A DNA stretch of 43,527 nt from Pseudomonas amygdali. GTDB lineage: Bacteria > Pseudomonadota > Gammaproteobacteria > Pseudomonadales > Pseudomonadaceae. A program made the position numbers and the translations under genes. The first letter of the stretch is position 1. Each line of letters starts with the position of its first letter. The notes beneath the pieces were generated by a model. It saw nothing but the letters and a program-made list of their open reading frames with translations. It searched no databases and was not told the origin of the DNA. Of the stretch, positions 24,572 through 32,994 are shown piece by piece. Location of the stretch: positions 1 through 43,527 of the forward strand of contig NZ_LKBW01000261.1 of assembly GCF_002699855.1 (NCBI RefSeq). The letters are read 5' to 3'.

Positions 24572-25652
24572 CGATCACTCTCACTGTGGGTGGCAAGCGG
24601 ACTATTAATACCACCTCTTACAAGGCACACATATAGTAATTTAGTTCCCCATGAAATGAGAAAAAGCTCACAAAGTTGAGAATTATTATCATAGTAATAT
24701 CGTCATATGACGAGCAGCACCCGCATAGAGCCAGACTGTTGGGATGATTAGTTTAATCTATCGATACTCTATTCCGATCAAGCGCTTACCGCTCAAAAAA
24801 CGCTAAAACCCCCGGCTTCCGGGGAGTTAACCGCACTGCCCCGTCCTGGACCCTGGCAAAAAACTATATAACCACACGGTTTATTATTAAAAAAACTTCA
24901 CAGAAAAGTCACTCGACTCATAAAAATAAATTTAACGTTATAGGCCGTTTTACAAGGGCTCACTTAATAACGGGCTGAAAGAAATTAAAACGGGAAACCC
25001 ATACTCAAGCAGTCCCCTTTCAAGGAAAATAAACTTAACAAACTACCCGACCAAAACGAAAAGTTCGACATTGAAACTTAACTTACTGATGGGGAACGGA
25101 AGACGTTACACGTAACGCTCGACAGGGTGACTCATGGGTTTTTATACATTCGGTTTTCCGAACGCCGCTCACCCTTGGCATGGAGGGTTACAAAATCCTC
25201 CCGGTTTTTGGGCTCGAAACTAGATAGCTTTTTGCCACCCACCCATTCGGCTATCCGAACGGGTGGGTTTCAAGGCATGCGGGCTCAAAATTTGATCGAA
25301 GAGATAGTTAACTGAAAGGATTCAGTGTAGGACAATCCGTCAATCGCAAGCTGTCACCACGCCAAAGGCGGTGACCATAACGAACGGTGATACCTCGTCA
25401 TCACGGAAGAATGTTTCTAAATGTGTGTAAGCACTAGCTTACAAAACTTTAAAAAAGTTCAGCAAAAATAGTCTGCGAGCGTAAAAAGTTCATGGCTACC
25501 TGCCACGAACGAGAACAAAAACAAGGACGTATCAGCGTTGAAATATAGCGTCTTAACGGCGAGTCACACCGAAACGCCAACAAGAAAAAGCACCAAAAAA
25601 GGGCATTTTTCAGGTGATTTTGCTATACATCCGGCTTTAAAACCGCAGGTTA
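24572..25652. other. Intergenic region hrpR-hrpH with strong hairpins, no credible gene
   Basis: About 1.08 kb without a convincing coding frame. 24830-25095 is AT-rich and featureless to me. Between 25104 and 25268 there are four inverted repeats in 165 bases: CGTTAC/GTAACG (25104-25117), TTCGG-TTTT-CCGAA (25149-25162), GGAGG/CCTCC (25182-25201) and a long one, ACCCACCCATTCGG / CCGAACGGGTGGGT with one mismatch (25237-25268). A further hairpin, GTCACC...GGTGAC, follows near 25355-25375. The third and fourth could be parts of a structured RNA. The region should also contain the hrpRS promoter and upstream control sites. Confidence 0.6.
24805..24824 (-). terminator. Candidate terminator between hrpH and hrpR
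   Basis: The stem CCCCGG / CCGGGG with a 3-base loop is followed on the minus strand by G then TTTT. It would end leftward transcripts coming from hrpH or from the hairpin region before they enter hrpRS. The T-run is short. Confidence 0.55.
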
Positions 25653-27116
25653 TTAGCGTGACCCGCTGGCATAGACCACGATACGCGGGCCGCTTGGCAG
25701 CTCGCGCGGGCCCGTACGATCCTCGATATCATCACGCCTGCGAGGCGACGAGCGGTCATCCACGTAGCGCCCGACTTGTACCACGCTAGGCACCGATAAT
25801 GCCTCCCTTGCCGGTGTCCGCGGGGTCATCGGCGGCTCTTTATGCTCGACAGCCGGTACCAAGGGTGGTGTTTGCGGCGCAGAAGACTGCTCTGCTACCC
25901 GCATGGGTTCCACTGGGTTGGGCACAGGTGCCCGTTCAGCTACCTCAACCGGCTGCGCTGGCCTGGGCACCGGCGTTCGCTCGACCACCCTCACCGGCTG
26001 TGCCGTCTGGGGTAATGCCAAGTGTTCGACCACAGGCTTATCAATGCGCTGAGGGGTGCCCGTAGTCACAGGAGATTCCCCGGTTATTCGCGCGATACCG
26101 GCTGTCAGCACTTGCTTCTGAGTCTTGGGCAACAGCAACCGCCCTGGTCCATCTGGCGTTTTTTTGCGCAGAAACGCCGAGTTGAGTCTCAGCAACTGGC
26201 CCTCATCCACACCCGCAGTGGCCGCAAGCTGGGTCAGGTCTACCGCATGGTTGAGTTCGACCACATCAAAATATGGCGTATTGGCGACCGGGGTGAGTTT
26301 TACACCATAGGTAGCGGCGTTGCGCACGATCAGCGAGAGCGCCAGCAGCCTGGGCACGTAATCCAGGGTTTCCCTGGGCAAATTCAGGTGCCAGTAATCA
26401 ACAGGTAGTCCGCGCCGCCGATTGGCCTCAATCGCCCGGCCGACTGTGCCTTCGCCCGAGTTGTAGGCCGCCAGTGCCAGCAGCCAGTCATTATTGAACT
26501 GATCATGCAGGCGGGTCAGGTAATCCATCGCTGCCTTGCTTGAGGCCACCACGTCACGGCGAGCGTCGTACGTAGCGCTTTGATAAAGATTGAAGCTGCG
26601 CCCGGTAGAAGGCATGAATTGCCACAGGCCAGCCGCCGCAGCCGGTGAATTGGCCATCGGGTTGTAGGAGCTTTCGATCATTGGCAACAGCGCCAGCTCC
26701 AACGGCATGTTGCGCTCGTCCAGGCGCTCGACAATAAAATGCAGATAGGGGCTGGCCCGGACACTTGCCCCACTGATAAACCCACGATTGCTCAGCAGCC
26801 AATCGCGCTGGCGAGCGATACGCTCATTCATACCCTGGCCATCGGCCAGCCTGCTGCGTTGCGCAACTCGCTGCCACACGTCCTCGCCGTTATAGACGGG
26901 CAAATCGGAAATTTTCTCTGCCGCCCGCGCACCTTCCTGATCATCTCCTCCCCAGTAGACCAGGCCCGTAACCAGCCGCGGATTGCGTTCCTGCCGGGGT
27001 GCTGAGTAGTCCACAGACTGACAACCCACACACAGCGAGCCCAGGGCGAGGACAGCGATTTGAATAGCGCGAGCCAGCAAGCGGGGGCTCGATACGATGG
27101 AGGCAACGGCGGGCAT
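25653..27116 (-). CDS. hrpH: HrpH, T3SS-associated lytic transglycosylase lipoprotein
   Basis: A 487-residue protein of the MltD type. It has a signal sequence with the lipobox-like LCVGC (Cys32). The SLT catalytic domain (about residues 120-260) has the catalytic glutamate in LLPMIESSYNP (Glu148) and the motifs AAGLWQFMPSTG and LALAAYNSGEGTVGRAI. A short region resembling a LysM linker (about 285-335) follows, then a Pro-rich tail with degenerate repeats. HrpH opens peptidoglycan for assembly of the T3SS or for effector delivery and is HrpL-controlled; the hrp box lies 29 bases upstream. It is the first gene of the conserved effector locus, divergent from avrE. Confidence 0.95.
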   Translation of the reverse strand: MPAVASIVSSPRLLARAIQIAVLALGSLCVGCQSVDYSAPRQERNPRLVTGLVYWGGDDQEGARAAEKISDLPVYNGEDVWQRVAQRSRLADGQGMNERIARQRDWLLSNRGFISGASVRASPYLHFIVERLDERNMPLELALLPMIESSYNPMANSPAAAAGLWQFMPSTGRSFNLYQSATYDARRDVVASSKAAMDYLTRLHDQFNNDWLLALAAYNSGEGTVGRAIEANRRRGLPVDYWHLNLPRETLDYVPRLLALSLIVRNAATYGVKLTPVANTPYFDVVELNHAVDLTQLAATAGVDEGQLLRLNSAFLRKKTPDGPGRLLLPKTQKQVLTAGIARITGESPVTTGTPQRIDKPVVEHLALPQTAQPVRVVERTPVPRPAQPVEVAERAPVPNPVEPMRVAEQSSAPQTPPLVPAVEHKEPPMTPRTPAREALSVPSVVQVGRYVDDRSSPRRRDDIEDRTGPRELPSGPRIVVYASGSR

Positions 27117-27144
27117 GGGAGGAATGTCCTGAACGTGTCCATCC

Positions 27145-27172
27145 TACGTGGCACGTTCACTGTTACGGTTCC
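27145..27172 (-). promoter_or_regulatory. hrp box upstream of hrpH
   Basis: On the minus strand, GGAACC-N15-CCACGTA, matching the HrpL consensus. It faces away from the avrE box 67 bases to the right. Confidence 0.93.
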
Positions 27173-27238
27173 CTTTGAAACCGATATCAGCCGCGCCAGG
27201 CATCTTGCTGAATCATTTCAGCCATAAGTATTTGCGAT

Positions 27239-27266
27239 GGAACCCTCCATTATCAGGTGCCACTCA
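27239..27266 (+). promoter_or_regulatory. hrp box upstream of avrE
   Basis: GGAACC-N15-CCACTCA, a perfect HrpL promoter, 68 bases before the GTG start chosen for avrE. The open frame upstream of the GTG starts at 27275, only nine bases after the box, too close to be transcribed with a ribosome-binding site, which supports the downstream start. Confidence 0.95.
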
Positions 27267-27334
27267 GCCAATGAATGAATTTCCAAGCTTTGCATCAGGC
27301 TGTCATCAGTGGCACATGGAGAGGGAGATTCACC

Positions 27335-30300
27335 GTGCATTCATCATCGATCCACCGCAACACCGGGAGCATCATTCAGCCGCCAGTCCCGGCAAACACG
27401 AACGCTGCAACGGATCTACAGCAAAAAATCGAACAACCCAAACAACGCTCCTCGCACTCACTGAGCAGTGTCGGCAAGCGAGCGCTGAAGAACGTCAGCA
27501 AACTGTTCCAGAAATCCAAGGCACCGCAGCAGAAAGCGGCCACGCCTCCCACCGTAAAAGACGTCAAGCCTTCACAGCCCACTTCAAATTCGAAGACAGC
27601 CAAAGACAAAGCGCCTGTATCTCAGTTATCGAGCAATAGTCTTGATGACCTGGAGGATACGCGCCAGCCAGTGACGCGTGCGGGGCATAGCGGCGCCAGC
27701 ACTTCCGGCACCAAAGCCCAAGACCCGGACGAGCCGGCGACGCTCCAGAGTTCTCGGCAATCGATGATGACGCGCAGCAACGGAGGCCGTTTCGAGCTGA
27801 AAGACGAAAAACTGGTTCGCAACTCAGAGCCACAAGGCAGCATTCAACTGGACGCCAAGGGAAAGCCTGACTTCTCCACGTTCAATACTCCCGGCCTGGC
27901 CCCATTGCTGGATTCCATTCTCGCCACCCCCATGCAAACCTACCTGGCTCATCAAAGCAAAGACGGCGTGCACGGCCATCAGTTGCTACAGGCCAACGGG
28001 CACCTGCTGCACCTGGCGCAGGACGACAGTTCGCTGGCCTTGATCCGCAGCAGCAAAGAAGCACTGCATATAGAAGGAAAGAAACCGCCAGCGGTGAAAC
28101 TGGAGCGTGAAGACGGCAACATTCACATCGACACCGCCAGCGGACGCAAGACTCAAGAGTTGCCCGGCAAGGCGCACATCGCTCACATCACCGGCGTGCT
28201 TCTCAGGCACGACGGCGAGCGTATGCGTGTGCATGAAGACCGGCTCTATCAGTTCGACCCGCTCAGTGCTCGCTGGAAAGCGCCTGAAGGCACGGAGGAC
28301 ATTGCTTTCAATAGTCTGGCCACAGGCGGCAACGGCTCGGTCTATGCGAAAAGCGACGATGTGGTAGTCGACCTCACGAGCCCTTTCATGCCGCACATCG
28401 AAGTCAAGGATCTGCAGTCATTTTCGGTGGCACCGGACAACAGAGCGGCATTGCTCAGCGGCAAGGAGACTCAGGCGATCCTGCTCACAGACATGAGCCC
28501 GGTGATTGGCGATCTGACCGAGAAGAAAACAAAAGCGCTCGAACTCGACGGCGGCAAGGCGCAAGCGGCTGCGGTCGGCCTGAGCGACAACAAGCTGTTC
28601 ATAGCAGACACCCAAGGCAGACTTTACAGCGCGGACCGTAGTGCATTTGAAAGCAATGACCCGCAATTGAAGCTGACGCCCGATCAGGCAAACTTTCAAC
28701 TGGCAGGCCTGCCGCTGGGTGGCCACGACAGCGTCACCGGATTCATCAACGGGGATGACGGCCGTGTGCATGCATTGATCAAAAACCGCCAGGGCGAGAT
28801 TCACTCCCACGCACTCAATGAGCAGGATTCAAAACTGGAAAGCGGCTGGAACCTGACCAATGCTCTGGTACTGAGCAACAATCGCGGGCTGACCATGCCC
28901 CAGGCCCCCACCGCCGCTGACCGGCTCAACCTTGATCGTGCGGGTCTGGTTGGCCTGAGCGAAGGACGCATTCAGCGCTGGGATGCGACGCCCGAATGCT
29001 GGAAAGACGCCGGTATAAAAGATATTGACCGCCTGCAACGCGGTGCCGACAGTAACGCCTATGTGCTCAAGGGCGGCAAACTGCACGCGCTCAAGGTGAC
29101 TCCTGAACACCCCAACATGGCCTTTGACCACAACACAGCGCTGGCCCAGACCGCGCGCTCGACAACAGTCGAGATGGGCAAGGAAATCGAAGGCCTCGAC
29201 GACCGGGTGATCACAGCCTTTGCAATGGTCAGCAACAAAAGCTTCGTCGCCCTTGATGACCAGAACAAGCTGACCGCCCACAGCAAGGATCACAAACCCG
29301 TCACTCTCGATATCCCCGGCCTGGAAGGCGATATCAAGAGCCTTGCTCTGGATGAAAAACAGAACCTTCATGCGCTCACCAGTACCGGCGGGCTTTATTG
29401 CCTGCCCAAGGAAGCTTGGCAATCGACAAAGCTGGGGGATCAGATGCGCGCCCGCTGGACGCCGGTTGCCCTACCTGGGGGTCAGCCGGTCAAGGCACTT
29501 TTCGCCAATGACGACAACGTGCTCAGCGCCCAGGTCGAAGACGCCGAGGGCCAGGGTCTGATGCGGCTCAGTGCAGGCAAATGGCAAGCTTTCGAGCAGC
29601 GCCCGGTAGAAGAAAACGGTTTGAATGATGTGCACTCGCGAATCACGGGATCGAACAAGACCTGGCGAATTCCAAAAACCGGGCTGACGCTCAGAATGGA
29701 CATCAATGCATTCGGGCGCAGCGGTGTGGAGAAATCCAAAAAAGCCAGCACCCGCGAATTCATGCGCGCCAACGTCTACAAAAACACCGCAGAAGTGCCC
29801 CGCTGGATGAAGAACGTTGGCAACAGTATTCAACATCGCCACCACGGTCGTCTGGGTCTGAATGAGGTTTATGAAACCGAGTCCATGCTGTTCAAGCAGT
29901 TGGAGCTGATCAATGAGTCCGGCGGCTGGCCGCCAGCCCCGGGCAAGGATTTGAAAGCGCGCATTGCCGCACTGGAATCAAAACTGGGGCCTCAAGGCGC
30001 TACGTTGGTCAAGGAACTGGAAACCCTGCGCGAAGAGCTGGAAAATCACAGCTATACGGCGCTGATGTCTATCGGCCAAAGCTATGGCAAGGTGAAAAAC
30101 CTCAGGCAACAAGATGGCATTCTTAACCAGCACGGTGAGTTGGCCAAGCCGTCGGTGCGCACCCAGTTCGGCAAGAAACTTGCTGAGCTGGGCACAAAGC
30201 TCAACTTCAAAAGCTCTGGACATGACCTGGTCAAGGAGCTTCAGGACGCCTTGACTCAAGTTGCTCCGTCTGCTGAAAACCCCACCAAAAAGTTACTCGG

Positions 30301-32479
30301 CACGCTGAAGTATCAAGGGCTGAAACTCAGCCACCAGAAAGCCGATGTACCCTTGGGGCAGCGCCGCGATGCCAGTGAGGAGCATGGCCTGAGTAAAGCG
30401 CGTCTGGCGCTGGATCTGGTCACGCTGAAAAGCCTCGGCGCGCTGCTCGACGAGGTCGAACAGCTACCGCCGCAAGCCGACATAGATCCGTTACAAAACA
30501 AACTGGCGACGCTGCGTGATGTGACTTACGGCGAAAACCCAGTCAAGGTGGTTACAGACATGGGCTTTACCGATAACAAAGCGCTGGAAAGCGGTTATGA
30601 AGCGGTCAAGACATTCCTCAAGTCATTCAAAAAAGCTGATCATGCGGTGAGCGTCAACATGCGCGCAGCCACAGGCAGCAAGGACCAGGCGGAACTGGCC
30701 GGGAAATTCAAAAGCATGCTCAAGCAACTGGAGCATGGCGACGATGAAATCGGGCTGCAACGCAGTTACGGACTGAACCTTACCACCTCGTTCATCATTG
30801 TTGCCGACAAGGCCACAGGAATATGGCCAACGGCAGGTACCACCGGCAACCGTAACTACATACTCAATGCCGAGCGTTGCGAGGGCGGCGTTACCCTGTA
30901 CCTGATCAGCGAAGGTGCGGGAAACGTAAGCGGTGGCTTCGGTGCCGGCAAAGACTACTGGCCGGGCTTTTTTGACGAAAACCATCCTGCTCGTAGTGTC
31001 GACGTCGGTAACAACCGCACATTGACCCCCAACTTTCGCCTGGGCGTGGACGTGACAGCCACCGTCGCTGCCAGCCAACGTGCCGGCGTGGTCTTCAATG
31101 TTCCGGATGAAGACATCGACGCATTCGTCGACGACCTGTTTGAAGGCAAGCTGAATCCATTGCAGGTGCTTAAAAAAGCAGTAGACCATGAGACCTACCA
31201 GGCTCGGCGATTCAACTTCGACCTTACGGCGGGCGGAACTGCCGATCTACGCTCTGGGATAAACCTGACCGAAGACAGAGACCCGGATGCCGATCCCAAT
31301 AGCAATTCGTTCTCTGCGGTGGTACGCGGCGGATTCGCGGCGAACATCACCGTTAACCTGATGACCTACACCGATTACTCGTTGACCCAGAAAAACGACA
31401 AGACCGAGTTGCGCGAAGGCGGCAAGAACCGCCCGCGTTTTCTCAACAACGCAACGCTTGGCGGGCAGCTTCGCGGGCAGATCGGCGGCACCTACACGGC
31501 CCCCACAGGCACACCGGCCTCCGCCCCGGGACCGACGCCCGCGTCACAGTCAGCCGCCAACAATCTGGGAGTAGCGGTAAATTTCAGCGTAGAGAACAGG
31601 ACTGTCAAACGGGTCAAGTTTCGCTATAACGTCGCCAAGCCGATAACCACCGAAGGTTTGGGCAAGCTGTCTAAAAGCCTCGGCGAGGCATTCAAGGACA
31701 GCACGACCAAAGCAAAACTGGCCGAACTGGCCGACCCGCTGAATGCGCGTTACGCAGGCAAGAAACCGGATGAGGTTATTCAGGCGCACCTCGACGGCCT
31801 TGAAGAACTGTTTGCCGACACTCAATGGCAGAACGACAAGCAGTACAAAGCGCTTCGTGGTCTGAAACGCGGGGCGGTCGAGCATCGGGCATCAGTCAAT
31901 AAGCACAGCGTGATGGATAACGCACGTTTTGAGACCAGCAAAACCAACCTCTCCGGCCTGAGCAGTGAAAGCATACTCACCAAAATCATGGGCTCAGTGC
32001 GTGAAGCGAGCGCCCCCGGCAATGCGGCCAGGGTTGCCGAGTTCATGCGCCAGGACCCGAAACTCCGCGCCATGCTCAAGGACATGGAGGGCAGCATAGG
32101 GACACTGGCGCGCGTACGGCTGGAACCGAAGGACTCGCTGGTCGATAAAATCGACGAAGGTAGCCTGGACGGCACCATGACCCAAAGCGACTTCTCCGCC
32201 CTTCTGGGAGACCGCAACCAGATGCGCATCAAGCGCCTGGTGGTATTCCACACCGCGACTCAGGCTGAAAACTTCACCTCACCCACCCCCTTGGTCAGCT
32301 ATAACAGCGGAGCGAATATGAGCGTCACTAAAACGCTGGGGCGCATCAACTTCATTTATGGCGCAGACCAGGACAAACCGATTGGTTACACCTTTGACGG
32401 CGAGTTGTCGCGGCCATCGGCGTCGCTCAAGGAAGCGGCGAGCAAGTTGAAGCAAGAAGGGTTTGAACTGAAAAGCTGA
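27335..32479 (+). CDS. avrE1: AvrE effector
   Basis: A 1714-residue effector, among the largest T3S substrates. The start is GTG 27335 (VHSSSIHRNTGSIIQPP) behind GAGAGGGAG; it matches the N-terminus I recall for AvrE. Residues 1-180 are Ser/Gln/Pro-rich and disordered (secretion and chaperone-binding part). A beta-propeller-like repeat region follows (about residues 190-840), then a large helical C-terminal half. The very C-terminus LKQEGFELKS is the conserved AvrE-family end. AvrE-family proteins form solute channels in plant membranes and cause water-soaking, redundantly with HopM1. The N-terminal region seems shorter than in DC3000 (about 1795 residues by memory). Reads intact. Its chaperone AvrF is encoded convergently. 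Confidence 0.97.
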   Translation: MHSSSIHRNTGSIIQPPVPANTNAATDLQQKIEQPKQRSSHSLSSVGKRALKNVSKLFQKSKAPQQKAATPPTVKDVKPSQPTSNSKTAKDKAPVSQLSSNSLDDLEDTRQPVTRAGHSGASTSGTKAQDPDEPATLQSSRQSMMTRSNGGRFELKDEKLVRNSEPQGSIQLDAKGKPDFSTFNTPGLAPLLDSILATPMQTYLAHQSKDGVHGHQLLQANGHLLHLAQDDSSLALIRSSKEALHIEGKKPPAVKLEREDGNIHIDTASGRKTQELPGKAHIAHITGVLLRHDGERMRVHEDRLYQFDPLSARWKAPEGTEDIAFNSLATGGNGSVYAKSDDVVVDLTSPFMPHIEVKDLQSFSVAPDNRAALLSGKETQAILLTDMSPVIGDLTEKKTKALELDGGKAQAAAVGLSDNKLFIADTQGRLYSADRSAFESNDPQLKLTPDQANFQLAGLPLGGHDSVTGFINGDDGRVHALIKNRQGEIHSHALNEQDSKLESGWNLTNALVLSNNRGLTMPQAPTAADRLNLDRAGLVGLSEGRIQRWDATPECWKDAGIKDIDRLQRGADSNAYVLKGGKLHALKVTPEHPNMAFDHNTALAQTARSTTVEMGKEIEGLDDRVITAFAMVSNKSFVALDDQNKLTAHSKDHKPVTLDIPGLEGDIKSLALDEKQNLHALTSTGGLYCLPKEAWQSTKLGDQMRARWTPVALPGGQPVKALFANDDNVLSAQVEDAEGQGLMRLSAGKWQAFEQRPVEENGLNDVHSRITGSNKTWRIPKTGLTLRMDINAFGRSGVEKSKKASTREFMRANVYKNTAEVPRWMKNVGNSIQHRHHGRLGLNEVYETESMLFKQLELINESGGWPPAPGKDLKARIAALESKLGPQGATLVKELETLREELENHSYTALMSIGQSYGKVKNLRQQDGILNQHGELAKPSVRTQFGKKLAELGTKLNFKSSGHDLVKELQDALTQVAPSAENPTKKLLGTLKYQGLKLSHQKADVPLGQRRDASEEHGLSKARLALDLVTLKSLGALLDEVEQLPPQADIDPLQNKLATLRDVTYGENPVKVVTDMGFTDNKALESGYEAVKTFLKSFKKADHAVSVNMRAATGSKDQAELAGKFKSMLKQLEHGDDEIGLQRSYGLNLTTSFIIVADKATGIWPTAGTTGNRNYILNAERCEGGVTLYLISEGAGNVSGGFGAGKDYWPGFFDENHPARSVDVGNNRTLTPNFRLGVDVTATVAASQRAGVVFNVPDEDIDAFVDDLFEGKLNPLQVLKKAVDHETYQARRFNFDLTAGGTADLRSGINLTEDRDPDADPNSNSFSAVVRGGFAANITVNLMTYTDYSLTQKNDKTELREGGKNRPRFLNNATLGGQLRGQIGGTYTAPTGTPASAPGPTPASQSAANNLGVAVNFSVENRTVKRVKFRYNVAKPITTEGLGKLSKSLGEAFKDSTTKAKLAELADPLNARYAGKKPDEVIQAHLDGLEELFADTQWQNDKQYKALRGLKRGAVEHRASVNKHSVMDNARFETSKTNLSGLSSESILTKIMGSVREASAPGNAARVAEFMRQDPKLRAMLKDMEGSIGTLARVRLEPKDSLVDKIDEGSLDGTMTQSDFSALLGDRNQMRIKRLVVFHTATQAENFTSPTPLVSYNSGANMSVTKTLGRINFIYGADQDKPIGYTFDGELSRPSASLKEAASKLKQEGFELKS

Positions 32480-32493
32480 AAACGCAAACAGTG

Positions 32494-32525
32494 AAAAAAG
32501 CGCCGCTTTTACGCGGCGCTTTTTT
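32494..32525. terminator. Bidirectional terminator between avrE and avrF
   Basis: Stem AGCGCCGC / GCGGCGCT with a 6-base loop, flanked by six A on the left and six T on the right, so it works in both directions. It ends avrE on the + strand and the shcM-hopM1-avrF transcript on the minus strand. Confidence 0.93.
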
Positions 32526-32527
32526 AT

Positions 32528-32917
32528 TCAAGCCTGTAGAAATGCGCGAGCCTCACGAGCCTGGGAAATGAAGCCGCGAGTCACGTCGCAGAACGCCGGC
32601 TCATCGAGCGATGCCAGTTCACGCTGGGCGCATAGACGTACATCGCCCTGATCGACAGCAAACCAGCAACCGTGCAAACGGGCGACGTCGAAGTTCAGGC
32701 TCAACAGGCGCTGTAGATCAGTGGAACGCTCCGGACAACGGCCTACTCGGCAATGAAAGACGACCATTTCGCTGTGCTCGGGCAATTCGATGACCGCCGC
32801 TTCGTTGTTCTGGCCGTCGTAAAGGGCGCATACGCCATTCTGCAAGGCCAGTGATGTACCGAGTTGGACGCCCAGAGCGTTGATGAAGCGGGCAAAATCG
32901 GGTGTCGGGTTTCTCAT
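32528..32917 (-). CDS. avrF: AvrF (ShcE), type III chaperone for AvrE
   Basis: A 129-residue acidic protein starting MRNPTPDFARFINALG with the class I T3S chaperone pattern (an N-terminal helix, then VCALYDGQNNEAAVIELPE and LLSLNFDVARLHGCWFAVD). Established knowledge: AvrF binds AvrE and is needed for its stability and secretion. It is the last gene of the leftward shcM-hopM1-avrF operon, 77 bases after hopM1. Intact. Confidence 0.95.
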   Translation of the reverse strand: MRNPTPDFARFINALGVQLGTSLALQNGVCALYDGQNNEAAVIELPEHSEMVVFHCRVGRCPERSTDLQRLLSLNFDVARLHGCWFAVDQGDVRLCAQRELASLDEPAFCDVTRGFISQAREARAFLQA

Positions 32918-32994
32918 CGTTATAGTCCTTTAAAGTTAAAGCAGTCTGAATCAGCCGGACAGCAGACAGGTACGGACTGTGCCCGGCGTTGGAA

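Noticed and set aside
24572..24700. Sigma-54 promoter for hrpR
   Set aside because: I searched for GG-N10-GC on the minus strand and found only spacings of the wrong length, so no call is made.
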